Part shown: positions 24,526-35,513 of the stretch, in pieces
Position numbering within the stretch: the stretch's first letter is position 1
Layout: the number at the start of each line of letters is the position of its first letter
Origin: Bidens hawaiensis
Lineage: Eukaryota > Streptophyta > Magnoliopsida > Asterales > Asteraceae
Assembly (NCBI GenBank): GCA_021521415.1
Contig: JAIQDT010006431.1
Span: 1-64,000, forward strand
Direction: 5' to 3'
DNA length: 64,000 bases
The notes under the pieces: model-generated
The model's database searches: none
The model's input: the letters and a program-made list of their open reading frames with translations, nothing else
Told to the model about the DNA's origin: nothing
Translations under genes and position numbers: made by a program

Positions 24526-24528
24526 GAT

Positions 24529-24541
24529 TGGTATCAGAGCT
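24529..24541 (+). promoter_or_regulatory. Primer binding site of element A, tRNA-iMet type
   Basis: TGGTATCAGAGCT lies three bases after the 5' LTR and is complementary to the 3' end of initiator methionine tRNA. Confidence 0.92.
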
Positions 24542-24726
24542 CGTTGACTTTAGGATAGGTGGTTAGACGTAACGACCTAGAAAACTTAAGTCCCCTCTCG
24601 CGCATGAGAGAAATCTCGTGTTTGCGCGCTTATTGTTAATTACTCGTTATTTATAAATATGCTCGCGCCTGCGCAGTATATGATTTTCCGCGATCTTTCG
24701 ATTTTTATTTATGTTCGTTTGTTGGA

Positions 24727-25005
24727 ATTGAAAATCCGAGAAGTCATGGTGATACATGAATAGTTGACTTTCAATTCCCATTTACTTTATATTTTTAAGT
24801 TGAAGATTGAAAAGTCATGGTGATACATGAATTGTCAATCTCCAATGCTTATTTACTTGTATATTTTATATTGAGGATTGAAAAGTCATGGTGATACATG
24901 AATCGTCAATCTCCAATACCCGTTTGCTCGTATATTTTTTTTAAATTGAGAATTCGGAAGGTCATGGTGATACATGAATTGTCGATTCTCGATTCGAATT
25001 TGTTA
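24727..25005 (+). repeat. Leader repeats of element A with paired CATG words
   Basis: Four units of about 75 bp, each containing AGTCATGGTGATACATGAAT flanked by complementary GATTGA / TCAATC words, so each unit can fold into a hairpin. The array lies between the PBS and the gag start, the usual place of an RNA packaging or dimerisation signal. Confidence 0.88.
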
Positions 25006-25153
25006 CCTTTATTAAGTCTGCATATAAAGTCATTTACTTTACCTTAACTTTTGTTAGCAACTAACTTCGCGAAACAAGCTTTAACAAGGTTATACTTTGC
25101 GCTAAAACGGTTTCTCATAACATGATATTAACTAAAACTAGAACTTTTATAGA

Positions 25154-26392
25154 ATGCCTCCACTATCAGCTCGTTATCAGAGGAGAGAAGCCGCGCGCAG
25201 ACGTAGGCAGCAACGTTCCCAGGAAATGGCCGCCGCGATAGCCCAAGCCTTAAACCAAAACAATATCAACCACTCTGGTTACAATATTAAATCCTTTAAT
25301 GCGGGTAACCCTCCGAAATTCAAAGGACTTGAAGGAGCCACCATAATGCTCCAGTGGCTCGAGAAAATTGAAAACACTTTTCTCCATACCCATTGCCCTC
25401 CAAACCAACAAACCTTATACGCCTCAAGTGTCCTGGAATCTAGAGCGCTTACTTGGTGGAACGGAGTAGCTCATGCGCGTGGCGCAGAGGTTGCTTCTAG
25501 CATGCTCTGGGAGGAATTCAAGGAACTTCTGACGCGAGAATTCTGCCCTCCCAACGAAGTCAAGCGCCTTGAGGAGGAATTCTGGAACTTGAAGCAGTAC
25601 AGTGGCGAAGCGCGCGAGTACGCGACGCGCTTCCACGAACTAAGTTTGCTTGTCCCTCACCTTGTTACCCCTTCCCGCCGAGCCATCGAAAAATTTCTTG
25701 GGGGTCTTCCCATGGAAATTCAAGATTCTGTATGGGCGAGAAACCCAGTAACCCTCTCTGACGCCATCGAGTTGGCCGCTGTGCTCAGCGACAACCATGT
25801 CAGAGCAGGAACCCTGTTCCTGCGGGGAACTGAAAAGACCAAACCCACCAAGACTGACCCAGAACCAACAGAAACCAAGCCAGAACCCTCAAACCATAAA
25901 CGAAGGCGCAAAACCAATCATCAAGCTTACGCGCTTACTAACCCACTCGTTGTCCAGCAACCCCTTTACCAACCTCCAGTATACGCGCCTAACCCACTGT
26001 CTACCTACCCAACTCCCCCTGTAGTCCATAACTATGCCTTAACTAATCCTGCACTCCCTACCCCGCCAATTAAGAAACCCTACACAGGAAATCAGCCCTT
26101 CTGCCCAACCTGTAAATTTCATCACCCAACTCAAGCCTCGTGTAGGCAATGTAACCAATGTGGCCGCGCTGGTCACTCTGCTGAGTACTGTAGAGTCCCT
26201 CCCGCCAACCCAATGGTGCAAACACCACCAACCTACCCGCAGAACCCACAACCAACATACCAGAATCCCCAACCAAGATCGTGCTTTAACTGCGGTGATC
26301 CCAGTCACTTCCGGAACGCGTGCCCGAGGCTACAAGTACAGATTACGCAAGCGAATCCGGTGAACCAAATTTCGAACCAAGTGACGCGCTGA
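25154..26392 (+). CDS. gag: Gag polyprotein of element A (412 aa, intact)
   Basis: Forms the virus-like particle of the element in the cytoplasm and binds its RNA. The N-terminus is Arg-rich (residues 7-22), followed by AAAIAQALNQNN. A Retrotrans_gag capsid domain covers roughly residues 65-215, with ALTWWNGVAHARG, LWEEFKELLTREFCPP and LGGLPMEIQDSVW. A basic, Pro-rich linker follows (about 225-320). Two CX2CX4HX4C zinc knuckles lie near residues 333-346 (CNQCGRAGHSAEYC) and 377-390 (CFNCGDPSHFRNAC). The ATG at 25154 gives the complete family-like N-terminus. No protease or pol follows in frame. The coding sequence is unusually rich in GCGCG, like the LTR. Confidence 0.95.
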   Translation: MPPLSARYQRREAARRRRQQRSQEMAAAIAQALNQNNINHSGYNIKSFNAGNPPKFKGLEGATIMLQWLEKIENTFLHTHCPPNQQTLYASSVLESRALTWWNGVAHARGAEVASSMLWEEFKELLTREFCPPNEVKRLEEEFWNLKQYSGEAREYATRFHELSLLVPHLVTPSRRAIEKFLGGLPMEIQDSVWARNPVTLSDAIELAAVLSDNHVRAGTLFLRGTEKTKPTKTDPEPTETKPEPSNHKRRRKTNHQAYALTNPLVVQQPLYQPPVYAPNPLSTYPTPPVVHNYALTNPALPTPPIKKPYTGNQPFCPTCKFHHPTQASCRQCNQCGRAGHSAEYCRVPPANPMVQTPPTYPQNPQPTYQNPQPRSCFNCGDPSHFRNACPRLQVQITQANPVNQISNQVTR

Positions 26393-26450
26393 CAAACTTT
26401 TAATATAACCGCGCACCAAGCGCAAGCGATTAATGACGTAGTTAATGGTA

Positions 26451-26452
<2 letters not shown>

Positions 26453-26493
<41 letters not shown>
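26453..26493 (+). repeat. 41-nt T homopolymer after gag of element A
   Basis: An uninterrupted run of T separates the gag end from the protease remnant. It may mark a repair or template-switch junction. Confidence 0.95.
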
Positions 26494-26496
<3 letters not shown>

Positions 26497-26757
26497 GGGC
26501 GTTATGCATCTATACTTTTGTTACTGGTGCCGATAGAAGTTTTATTTCTCGCGCGTGAGCAGAAGCTCGCGCGACCGCGCATTAACTTAAGGAAAACTTC
26601 TGTTGAATTGGCTAATGGCGAAACTATTTTAATAAACCTTATAATCATGGATTGCACGCTTAACCTTAATGAAAACGATTTTTTTTTTGATCGACCTTAT
26701 CCCCGTACCTTTTCTTTGCGCATCCTACTTCGAGATAAATTTCGGGACGAAATTTCT
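26494..26757 (+). pseudogene. Protease remnant fused to the end of pol, element A
   Basis: The sequence encodes FVTGADRSFIS, corresponding to the gypsy protease active-site loop but without the catalytic Asp, then ELANGETILINLIIMDCTLNLN, then jumps to the pol terminus FRDEIS before the PPT. The RT, RNase H and integrase are therefore deleted between about 26690 and 26735. It cannot supply protease activity. Confidence 0.75.
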
Positions 26758-26772
26758 TAAAGTAGGGGAGAC
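26758..26772 (+). promoter_or_regulatory. Polypurine tract of element A
   Basis: TAAAGTAGGGGAGAC lies immediately before the 3' LTR and would prime plus-strand DNA. Confidence 0.85.
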
Positions 26773-28808
26773 TGTAACATCTGCCCGAATCCGACCCGAC
26801 CCAGATACCCGTTTTCTGATCCGATTCTTTTTTTATGATTTAAAAATTAATTATAATCTTTATAAATCTAACCTTTAATAAATCTTTATGTATATATATA
26901 TTTTTAAAATGTTTCTTCCGCCTCTCCTTCCTCTTCTCTTTTCTTTCCGCCGTCCCGCCTTCTTTTCTCTTGTCGCCATCCCCCCCCTTTGTTTAACCCT
27001 TGAGCCTTGAACCCCTTTTTCTCTTAACTCCTTGCTTGTCCTTTGGCTCTTCCCGCCTAAGGATGTCTGCGCAGCTCCACGCGCTAAACTCCTTACAAGG
27101 AAGCCTGCGTGAAGATTGACTGTTCCTGTGCTACGCGCTAGGAACTATAGTTCTTCCCGCGGCGCGCTAAGAATGATACTTCTCCGCGCGACGCGCTAAG
27201 AATTGTAGATCCTCCCGCGACACGCTGTAAATTTGTAGTTCTTCTCGCAGCGCGCTAAGAATTGTAATTCTTCCCGCGACGCGCTAAGGATTTATGTTCT
27301 TCCCGCGACGCGCTAAGGATTTCAGTTCGTTCCGCGACGCGCTAAGGATTTGTGGTTCTTCCCGCAGCGCGCTAAGGTCTGTCTGTGTCAGCCTTCTGTG
27401 TGTGCCTTCGCGCTCGCGCACTCAGCTTTCTCGCGCTAAGTCTTGTGTCTTTTATCTTGATTTATCCAGCCGTTTACCTTTGGTGATATCTTATCTTTTG
27501 GGCTGTTGACCTAACTTGCTTTGTGTCTGAAAAGTTACTTTCGGCGCAGCATGCGCGTCAATCCTATTGGTTGACAGAAAAAGGTGACTGACAATATCTT
27601 TTGAGATCTTCTTTTCCTTATCTTGAACAGTGTTTGCCTGACATATCCCATGTGCTGTGAACAGTAACCTGACAGCTTTTTCCCCTTTTCCTGCTGCCAT
27701 ATCTTTTGCTTAGATTTGGTGAGATATTTTCCCCTTTTTCCGGGATTGTGTTCCCTAGGGTTTGCCTATTTATACCCAGCCATTTTCTTTAACATTTCAC
27801 ACACGGACACTTAATCTCTTCTCCTTCTCCCTGCTGAAGATCCTTGCAGCACAGCCGTCAACATAACTCCAGCTCTCCTTGCCTCTGTTTTTCTTTCTCT
27901 TCTTTTCTGCCCAGATCTCGGTTAGTAAATGTTTATAATTTGTTTAAGTAAATCGATGCATATTACCTATGGTTAGTTATAATCAAGACACTAAAACCAA
28001 TCGTTAAACCGATAATCTTATTTATAGGTTAACTTTGCTTGTTTGGTTCTTGCTTTATTTATCTTCATCGCACCGTTTATCATGTGAGTTATCTCGTACC
28101 TAATCCCTTTTTATTTTTAATGTTTTGGGATGTTCATGTGTTCATACAAACTTAGAGTCTTAAACTGTTTATGAACTTTAGTCGCGCAGTATCCCATGTG
28201 TTGAGGATGTTTACTTGGCTGTTATTTGTATGTGTGTATCATTAACCGCTTTGTTCGGCCTATTCCGAAGTTTTCATGGATCCATTGGATGAACACGGGA
28301 GACCTATCGTTTACGGTTTTTCTTTGTTTACACTTGCACTGATGTTTTTCTCGTTTTTGTGCTCAATTGGGAGCACGGATTGAACTATGAGCTATGATCT
28401 ATCTTAGGCTTGATCACAATCTGATTACACCCTTGCTAAACTCTAGACATACACGTGTTGCGCGCAGATTTACTGTATTGCATTAAACTTGATTTCTCAC
28501 CAACACGCAAGTGTTTGACGTTTATTTTAACACATGTTCAGGTTTGCAGTAGCTGTTTTGGAGCTTGTGGACACGTAGGAAGTTTTTACTTTTGGACCTA
28601 GAATTAAAATGTATCAAGACAAGTTAATGTTGTTCGAATGTTATAATTTATAATATATTGATTTATGTTTGATTTATGTTCTTTATTTTCCCCGCTGCGC
28701 GTGCGCGATAAATGTGTATTAATAAATATTGACACCCAATAGTGTCACGGGTAATGAAACAATATGTGGCGCCCCGATGTATAATCCGCCTTTGGTCGGG
28801 GTGTGACA
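26773..28808 (+). repeat. 3' LTR of element A
   Basis: The same length (2036 bp) and nearly the same sequence as the 5' LTR, including the minisatellite at 27068-27384 and the TATA region at about 27767. It ends GGTCGGGGTGTGACA before the CTTGT duplication. Confidence 0.95.
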
Positions 28809-28994
28809 CTTGTTCGGTTCAATTCTGATACTCCGGTTTGGCTTGTTTTAGCTCTTTTTAACTACGGTAAACCTTCGGAACCTACATTATTCAAATATGT
28901 TAGTAATATACAAATTCTAATAAAAACCAAACGAAAACTAATAAAATATTATATAAAATACGCAAGGGAATTATATATATTTAGCTTTATATCA

Positions 28995-30847
28995 AATATC
29001 TCCACACTTATCTATTTTTTGTCCCTGAAAAAGTCTCATTGCAATGGGATCAGCATCGGAGAAATACAGGTTTTAAAAACATATAAGGTTATCTTAAAGC
29101 TCAGATAAACGTAAAAACCGCGATTGCCGATATTGTTGTCCACTTAAACCAGCCACCCGCCTATCAAGCCCCCACACACATTAAGCATTTAAGTTCATGT
29201 GATATTAAAAACCTATGGGTCTCACACCTTTGGTGTTAAGATCCACCTACCCTATCTCAAGCATAGTAAAGACAATTAAAAATAATCGAGTTGAAGCAAA
29301 CTGGTTCAACATATCACCTTAAGATAACAACCCCTTAATGGTAAGAAGAAAATGCACTTAGATGGAATTATGGATGATAGGTTAAGTGAGGTCGTACGAG
29401 CATGCCCTAAATATTATTGGGCTTTGTCCTTATTTTCCCTAAGAAAATATTGACTAAAAACTTTCGAGCCCCAATAGTGTATCCTCAGAGTCGTCATCCC
29501 CTTGGTAACACGTAAACTCTCAGTTTCGTCTAGTATGTGCCCTTTGGCCTCTTTCTATTTTTGAAAATGCTTCTTTGGCATTTTTCAGATCAACGTTTGG
29601 AATACTTTTATTTATTTAATTTTTTCTTTTATTATTATTATTTTTTTCGTTGTGCACTTAGGCATCTGTAACCTAAAAATATATAACTAATAGACTAAAG
29701 CTCGTATAAAATTGGACATGGCGGGCGCCACCACTCTTTATTTATTTTCATAAAAAGGAGTGGCGTGCTAAATTTAAAGTTCATTTAATTCTCACCACCT
29801 TAGGGTAATCAGCTTATGTTAATACTCCCTATACCTTATCGAATTTCAACTTCACTGTCCCCCCTAGGATGAGAACCCACAAAATCTATGATTAATTAGG
29901 TTTATTATGAATATGCAATGGAAAACCTTTCAAGACTAGTTGAGCCTACCGACACATCCCAAGTTAAGTACGCTTTCTTTTATATTATCTGATATTATTA
30001 TTAGTTTGAAAAACCGATTCCCGATAAGTATCCTCATCTCCCATTTATTTGCAAAGAGAAACAAAAACAAGGGACATTTTTCAAAACTTTTTCATTTTTT
30101 TAAAATCTGATTAATATTTAACTATGACTCAAATGTCCTATCCCCACACTTAAATTTTGCATTGTCCTCAATGCAAGGATAAGGACGAAAAATAAAAATA
30201 AACTCGAAATACAAAACCTAAAAACCTAAAAAGAAAAACAAAATTAAAAATAAACAAGCAAGAAAAATAATGGAAAAGACTTAGCTGGTAATATATCCAT
30301 GACGATATGATGCCAAAGTCTTCTTCCAAAACTGCCCTCCAACTCCAAACATACTTAGCAAACGGTATCTCCTTCTCTCACTCACGAACGGAAGAGGCAA
30401 ACACAACAAACAATATCTAGAACATATCTTATCAACTTAATAGATGTTAAGCACTTAAGTATTATACCAGACCAATCAACCCTAAACAATATATAATATG
30501 AATAATAGCAGCAAATAGATAAATAAAAAGTATACGGCTCCCGCTGCTCCATCCCCACACTTGAATTTTGCATTATGCTTCATGGGGGTCATTTTCTAGC
30601 TCAAAACCTGTAAAAACTTAAAAACAAAAACAAAGAAGAACTACAAAAATCTACGTTAGTGACGCAACAAAACTCAAAAATAACGATAGGACAAATTTAC
30701 AAACTCTACACTTGAGTTTTCACTCAAGACACTCTCCTATATGAACTAGTCGGCTGCCCAGGGGAGCTTCCTCCACCTCGGTCAAACTCCATGGTCCTCC
30801 AAGAAAATGCATCAGGATAAGACCATTCATCTTCAATCTTATTCCTC
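28995..30847 (-). other. Non-coding 3' region of element B with PPT and PPT-like modules
   Basis: The LTR-proximal PPT on the minus strand is AAGTGTGGAGATATT (28995-29009). Two further PPT-like modules lie at 30137-30172 (hairpin TTGCATTG-AGGA-CAATGCAA followed by TTTAAGTGTGGGGA) and 30548-30580. An extended T-rich area lies around 29600-29650. No gene is recognised; the env-like gene seen in the Athila element at 2543-3767 is absent. Confidence 0.65.
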
Positions 30848-31516
30848 TTATCTCCAACTTTTCCAAACTCCACAAACTTTTTGCAGACCACCACCTCTCT
30901 CTCTATCAAACTCCATCGACTCTCGAGAACTTGCGACCTCTCTCTCCTCCTCCAAACAAACTCTGATGGAACGAGGGTGCTCAAGACGTGGATCCATGCC
31001 CGGAATAAAAGACTCAATTTCATAAACAGGATGACATGGATCAATGAGACCGTCTTGACCACTCGGGTGTCTCATGGATTTAGCAACATAAGTGACACTA
31101 TCGTCGCCGGCTCTAAGAGTGATCTTACCTTCAAAACACATCAACAAGTGCCCTAGCAGTACGCAAGAATGGACGACCTAAAATAATAGGAACTCTCTCA
31201 TCGGGCTCCATATCTAAAACCACAAAATCTACGGGGAAAACCAAATTATCGACTTTCACGAGAAAGTTTTTTATGATTCCCCTAGGGTATTCACCGAATG
31301 GTCAGCTAAAGACAACGACATACGGGTGGGTGTAAGTTCTCCTAGGTCTAGCTTCTCAAACAACGAATATGGCATTAAGTTTATGCTAGCTCCTAGGTCT
31401 GCTAATGCTTGGCACGAGGTATCCCTACCGAACAAACATGGAACAGTGAAAACACCGGGATCGGGTAATTTTTCAGGTACTTTATTGAGAACTACTGCCG
31501 AAAACTCTCTGTTCAA
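30724..31516 (-). pseudogene. Aspartic protease fragment of element B
   Basis: The minus strand encodes FTVPCLFGRDTSCQALADLG followed by ASINLMPYSLFEKL, with an intact DLGAS active-site loop. After a frameshift near 31275, further pieces match the protease end: [12 protein letters not shown] and [12 protein letters not shown] near 31150-31215, then ITLRAGDDSVTYVAKSMRHP. From about 31040 the frame runs into sequence with no RT similarity (SSPGQPTSS at 30745), so pol has been deleted here. Confidence 0.75.
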
Positions 31517-33208
31517 TGGAACGGTCTAAAGCTCCTCCAGACTTTCTTTTGTTTAAGAAGATATTTCAAAAACTTGGCATATTTCGGCATATGTTGGAGC
31601 GCCTCGCTAAACGGAAGGTTAATTCTAAGTTGCCTAAACATATCTAAGAAGTTCCCGTACTCTCTAGTAAATTTCTGATTCTTAACACGGGCTGGATACG
31701 GGACACGAGCATGATCTATAAGTGGTGATTGCCTCACCTCTCTTGGTTTCTTCTCCTCACTTCCTCTAACTAAGGGCTCACTGGTTGGTGCGGTACTTCC
31801 TGGGCCTAGCCTAGGTTGCACCCTCCCAGGAGTCTCCATCACTATCTCCTCATCAACTAACTCATCTCTCTCCTCTACCCCAATCTCCATCTTCAGACCT
31901 AAAACCCTACCACTACGAGTAGAAATGGCATTTTACGGAGCTGCCGGATTTTGCTGATGGAACCCGAAAACTGACCTGGGGGTCTCTCATCCAATCTTCG
32001 AACAATATCGCCTATGGACCTTTGCATGTCAAGTAGAGCCGATTGTTGATTCTTAAAAAGTAGGTCATGATCGGCAAGAGTCTTTTGAGTAACTTGATCT
32101 CTAGTAACGATTTGCTGCATCATCTCATCCAACTTCTTACTCAGACTGGCCCATTATTCGAACTTTGACTACTTTGATCCTCACTAAACGACTGATCCTG
32201 CCCCCGATTAGGATTTAAATTTGATTGGAAACCAAGGGGTGCACCGGAGGAACGCCAATTATAGTTATAATTATTAGTTTTATAATTGTTCAAATTCGAA
32301 TTATTATTTCCATTAAACGCATTGGGAACCCTATTCAGTCCTCCTATGAACTCTACCTGCTCCTGACTCATCAACGGACAATCTAAAGTCCCATGCCCCC
32401 CTCTACACAACTCACACTTATTTACCTTAGCCTTAAGAACTTTAATCTCATAAGCTAGACTCTCTAAGGCAGTCGCCACATTAGTATCCAGATTAACCTG
32501 GTGCATATCTCGGACGGATGAGGGTGTAGTAGTGACGGGATTTGAATTCCCGTTACGTGGCTTTTTATCAGACTCGGACTAGGCAAAACTTTTTAAACAA
32601 TTCATTACACTCAACTGCACTTTTCTTATCTATTAAGTTACCTCCAGCAGCAGTGTCGAATCGAGCCTGAGTCTCATATGTCAGTCCATTGTAAAACTTC
32701 TCAACAAGGGTCCATGGAGTAAAACGATGCTGTGAACAACGGGCCAGTAAACTCTGAAAACGCTCCCAAGCTTGATAGTACCTCTCGTCCTGCTCCATAT
32801 GGAAAGAATGAATCTGTCACGGAGACGAGATGCTTTGGCAGGCGGGAAGTATTTCTTCAAGAAAGCGTTACGCAACGCCTCCCAAGTAGTGAATGCTCCA
32901 GTAGGTTGCGAATCGAGCCATGTGGTGGCACGACCCGTAAGTGAAAATGGGAACAAATGAAGGAAAATGGCATCTTCATTAGCACCTTGTAAATTGAACG
33001 TTTTGAGCATACGGGTGAGACGGTTGATGTGCGCTGGTGCGTCTTCATCGTCACGGCCATGAAATAGATTACTCTGGATGAGATTGGTTATGACATATGA
33101 GGGAATCTTCCAGGAATTAGCGTTATCGATTACGGGGGTGATGATGGGCGAGTGGTCTCCGGTGCAACCCTCGAAGGCTTGTTGGTAAACGGTTTGGTTG
33201 TCGGCCAT
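31517..33208 (-). pseudogene. Gag of element B
   Basis: From ATG at 33208 the minus strand encodes MADNQTVYQQAFEGCTGDHS and a capsid-like domain: SNLFHGRDDEDAPAHINRL, LHLFPFSLTGRATTWLDSQP, ALRNAFLKKYFPPAKASRL. The frame then shifts: QAWERFQSLLARCSQH and PWTLVEKFYNGLTYETQARF continue in another frame. Next comes a zinc-knuckle-like CELCRGGHGTLDCP, an Asn-rich stretch, a helical segment LADHDLLFKNQQSALLDM, and FLDMFRQLRINLPFSEALQH before the protease. Layout matches the gag of the Athila element at 8351-11880, supporting the same lineage. At least three frameshifts or stops disrupt it. Confidence 0.82.
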
Positions 33209-33543
33209 TTAAATATCGGGAATGGTTCTGGAATTGACGGCGGCGAACTGTGTGGTGATGACTTTGGTGGAAAATCTATGATGATCGGTTATGACGAACT
33301 GTCCTCAGATTTGAACGGTGGTTGTCCTTGCGAACGAAGACGTGGCATAAACCACACACAAGACCAACTGAGTAGACTCTATGTAAATACGAAAATAAAA
33401 CTAAGAATAAATAAAATAAACTAGACTTAAAATTAAACTAAAATTAATTAGACTCCTAAGAATCAAAGACAAAACAAAACAAAACAAGTAGCACATATGT
33501 AGCAGATAAATCTAATCAAAGCTAATAACGCAATCGCCAAGAG

Positions 33544-33561
33544 TCCCCGGCAACGTCACCA
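33544..33561 (-). promoter_or_regulatory. Primer binding site of element B, tRNA-Asp-like
   Basis: Minus strand TGGTGACGTTGCCGGGGA, differing in the middle from the TGGCGCCGTTGCCGGGGA of the Athila element at 12129-12146. Lies six bases from the LTR. Confidence 0.8.
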
Positions 33562-33567
33562 AAAACT

Positions 33568-35508
33568 TGATGTGCTAAAAGTAGTCTAATAATTATTAAC
33601 TAAATTACGCTAATCTAGAAACTAAGTAATACTCTAGACTCTCTAAAACTCGACTAAGCTACTAACCGACAAGTGAACCGATCGACTCTAGTAAAGCTAA
33701 GTAACTCCGGATATCGAACCCACAAGACTCTTTAAACTACGTTAACTAGCTCATTAGACTCAACTAATACTGACACGACTATTTGTTTGTAAAAAGGGGG
33801 GTTTTATTTAAAATACTAAATTAAAACTAATTAAGGAAAATAAGTAAAGTAAACGAAAATACAAGTTTGAGTGAATAATATGATGATGAGAAAACTACAT
33901 AGGCTAGAATCCCCTAAATTTCAGTTATGAATTAACCGGGAAAATATTAAGTTATGGACTGGGATCGTAAAATAGACACCTAAGTGGAAACCCGAACAGG
34001 ACCCCTGACTCTTCTCAAGAGACACCTATGAGTTTCTAATAAGTTTTAACGCACACCAGTATTAAAAATCAAGTTTCCTTTTGGTCACCTAATTATTTAT
34101 GACTTAGTTCCTGTATACGAAATCCTACCTTACAGCGCGAAAATCAAAGGCAATTTAATATATTTAATTAATTCAATAGACAATAATAAATAATCAAACC
34201 TAGACGGACTCCTTACGAAGAACTAAATCTAGCAAGATTAAATAATAAAGATTTATCAATAACCTAGCACTTTACAGATTTAGGTTAGCAGCACACTTAG
34301 GTTTATTTAATTAATAATTATTATTCCTATAATCTTAATGCGTATCAATCATAAAATAGTCAAAAACACAAAATAGATTACCTAATAGCAACCTATCATA
34401 ATGATAAACAATAATCAAGGCAACTATGGAATAATAACAATCAATCAAACAATCCTACGCATCCATATGCATCAATTTAATATAATTAAACCTTTTACTA
34501 AATCATAAAACCATAATGATAAATAAATCCCAAATCCAAACACAACGTCAAAGTAGGTTCATCGTAAGACGAGGCAGTCTATAATGTTTAGCCTAACATC
34601 ATAAAATCAAACAAAACAATAATAAAGGAATTCATGGAGAAAATAAATAAGAACGGAAGATTAAAGGTGATAAAACCCGTGGTCTTCGTCCTTGGATGAT
34701 AAGCTCTTCGCCGGCTGATTCCTTGCCTTCAAACCCGCCAAATATTGCATTCCTAAGCTCCAGGAAACTCCAAATTCGGTTATGGTGCGCAAGGTATGCT
34801 CAGGATTAAGTTTAGGGGTGTTTATATAGGTTTCTTGGGCCAAAACTGATAAAAAAATAAGAAAATTCGAGCAACTGGTTGCCAGAGCGCCGCGCGGCGG
34901 GAATTTGCCTTCCGGAAGTCTATTGTGTTTAGCCTAACATCATAAAATCAAACAAAACAATAATAAAGGAATTCGTGGCGAAAATAAATAAGAACGGAAG
35001 ATAGAAGACGATAAAACCCGTGGTCTTCGTCCTTGGATGATAAGCATTTCGCCGGCTGATTCCTTTCCTTCAAACCCCCAAAATATTGCAATCCTAAGCT
35101 CTAGGAAACTCCAAATTCAGCTCTGGATCGCAGGGTAAGCTCAGGATTAAGTTTAGTGGTGTTTATATAGGTTTCTTGGGCCCAAAACTGATAAAAAAAT
35201 AAAGAAAATTCGAGAAACTGGTAGCCTAGAGCGCCGCGTGGCTGGAATTTGCCTCCTGGTCGCGCAGCACTCCGTATGGGGGGGGGGGGCTGACCGGTCC
35301 GCTTCGTTTGCTGATGCGGTCTGGTTCAGTTCTGATGCTCCGATTCATCGGTTTGGCTTGTTTTAGCTCTTTTTGACCACGATAAACCTCTGGAACCTAC
35401 ATTATTCAAATATGTTAGTAATATACAAATTCTAATAAAACCAAACAAAAACTAATAAAATATTATATAAAATATACAAGGAAATTATATATATTTAGCA
35501 TTATATCA
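33568..35508 (-). repeat. 5' LTR of element B with a private internal duplication
   Basis: 1941 bp, starting TGATGTGC and ending ATATCA. It is about 350 bp longer than the other LTR because 34576-34916 is tandemly repeated at 34917-35260 (both begin AGTCTAT(A/T) and TGTTTAGCCTAACATCAT and include the TATA region and the GCCGCGCGGCGGG-type stretch). The duplication therefore gives this LTR two core promoters. Confidence 0.88.
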
Positions 35509-35513
35509 ATAAC

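Larger units (their letters stand above)
22490..28808 (+). mobile_element. Element A: young gag-only Ty3/gypsy element
   Basis: Two 2036-bp LTRs (22490-24525 and 26773-28808) starting TGTAACATC and ending GTGTGACA, flanked by perfect duplications CTTGT (22485-22489 and 28809-28813). The LTRs look virtually identical; one C/T difference was noted (22848 versus 27129). Between them lie an iMet PBS, a repeat-rich leader, an intact gag, a 41-nt T run, a remnant of protease, the last codons of pol, and a PPT. RT, RNase H and integrase are deleted. Intact gag with nearly identical LTRs suggests recent mobilisation in trans. Confidence 0.93.
21082..28994 (-). repeat. 3' LTR of element B, split by element A
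   Basis: LTR sequence occupies 21082-22489 and 28814-28994, about 1.59 kb once element A is removed. It matches the right LTR closely apart from a tandem duplication present only in the latter. A minus-strand TATATAAAC lies at about 22334-22342, directly downstream in sense of a GC-rich palindromic stretch with GCCGCGCGGCGGG and GCGCAGCGC (22405-22445). Confidence 0.88.
21082..35508 (-). mobile_element. Element B: Athila-like gypsy element lacking pol, with element A nested in its 3' LTR
   Basis: LTRs start TGATGTGC and end ATATCA and are flanked by perfect 5-bp duplications ATAAC (21077-21081 and 35509-35513). On the minus strand the order is 5' LTR (33568-35508), tRNA-Asp-like PBS, gag, protease fragment, long 3' non-coding region, PPT, 3' LTR. 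RT, RNase H and integrase are absent, so transposition required a helper. It lies in the first intron of MULE copy 1. Confidence 0.88.
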
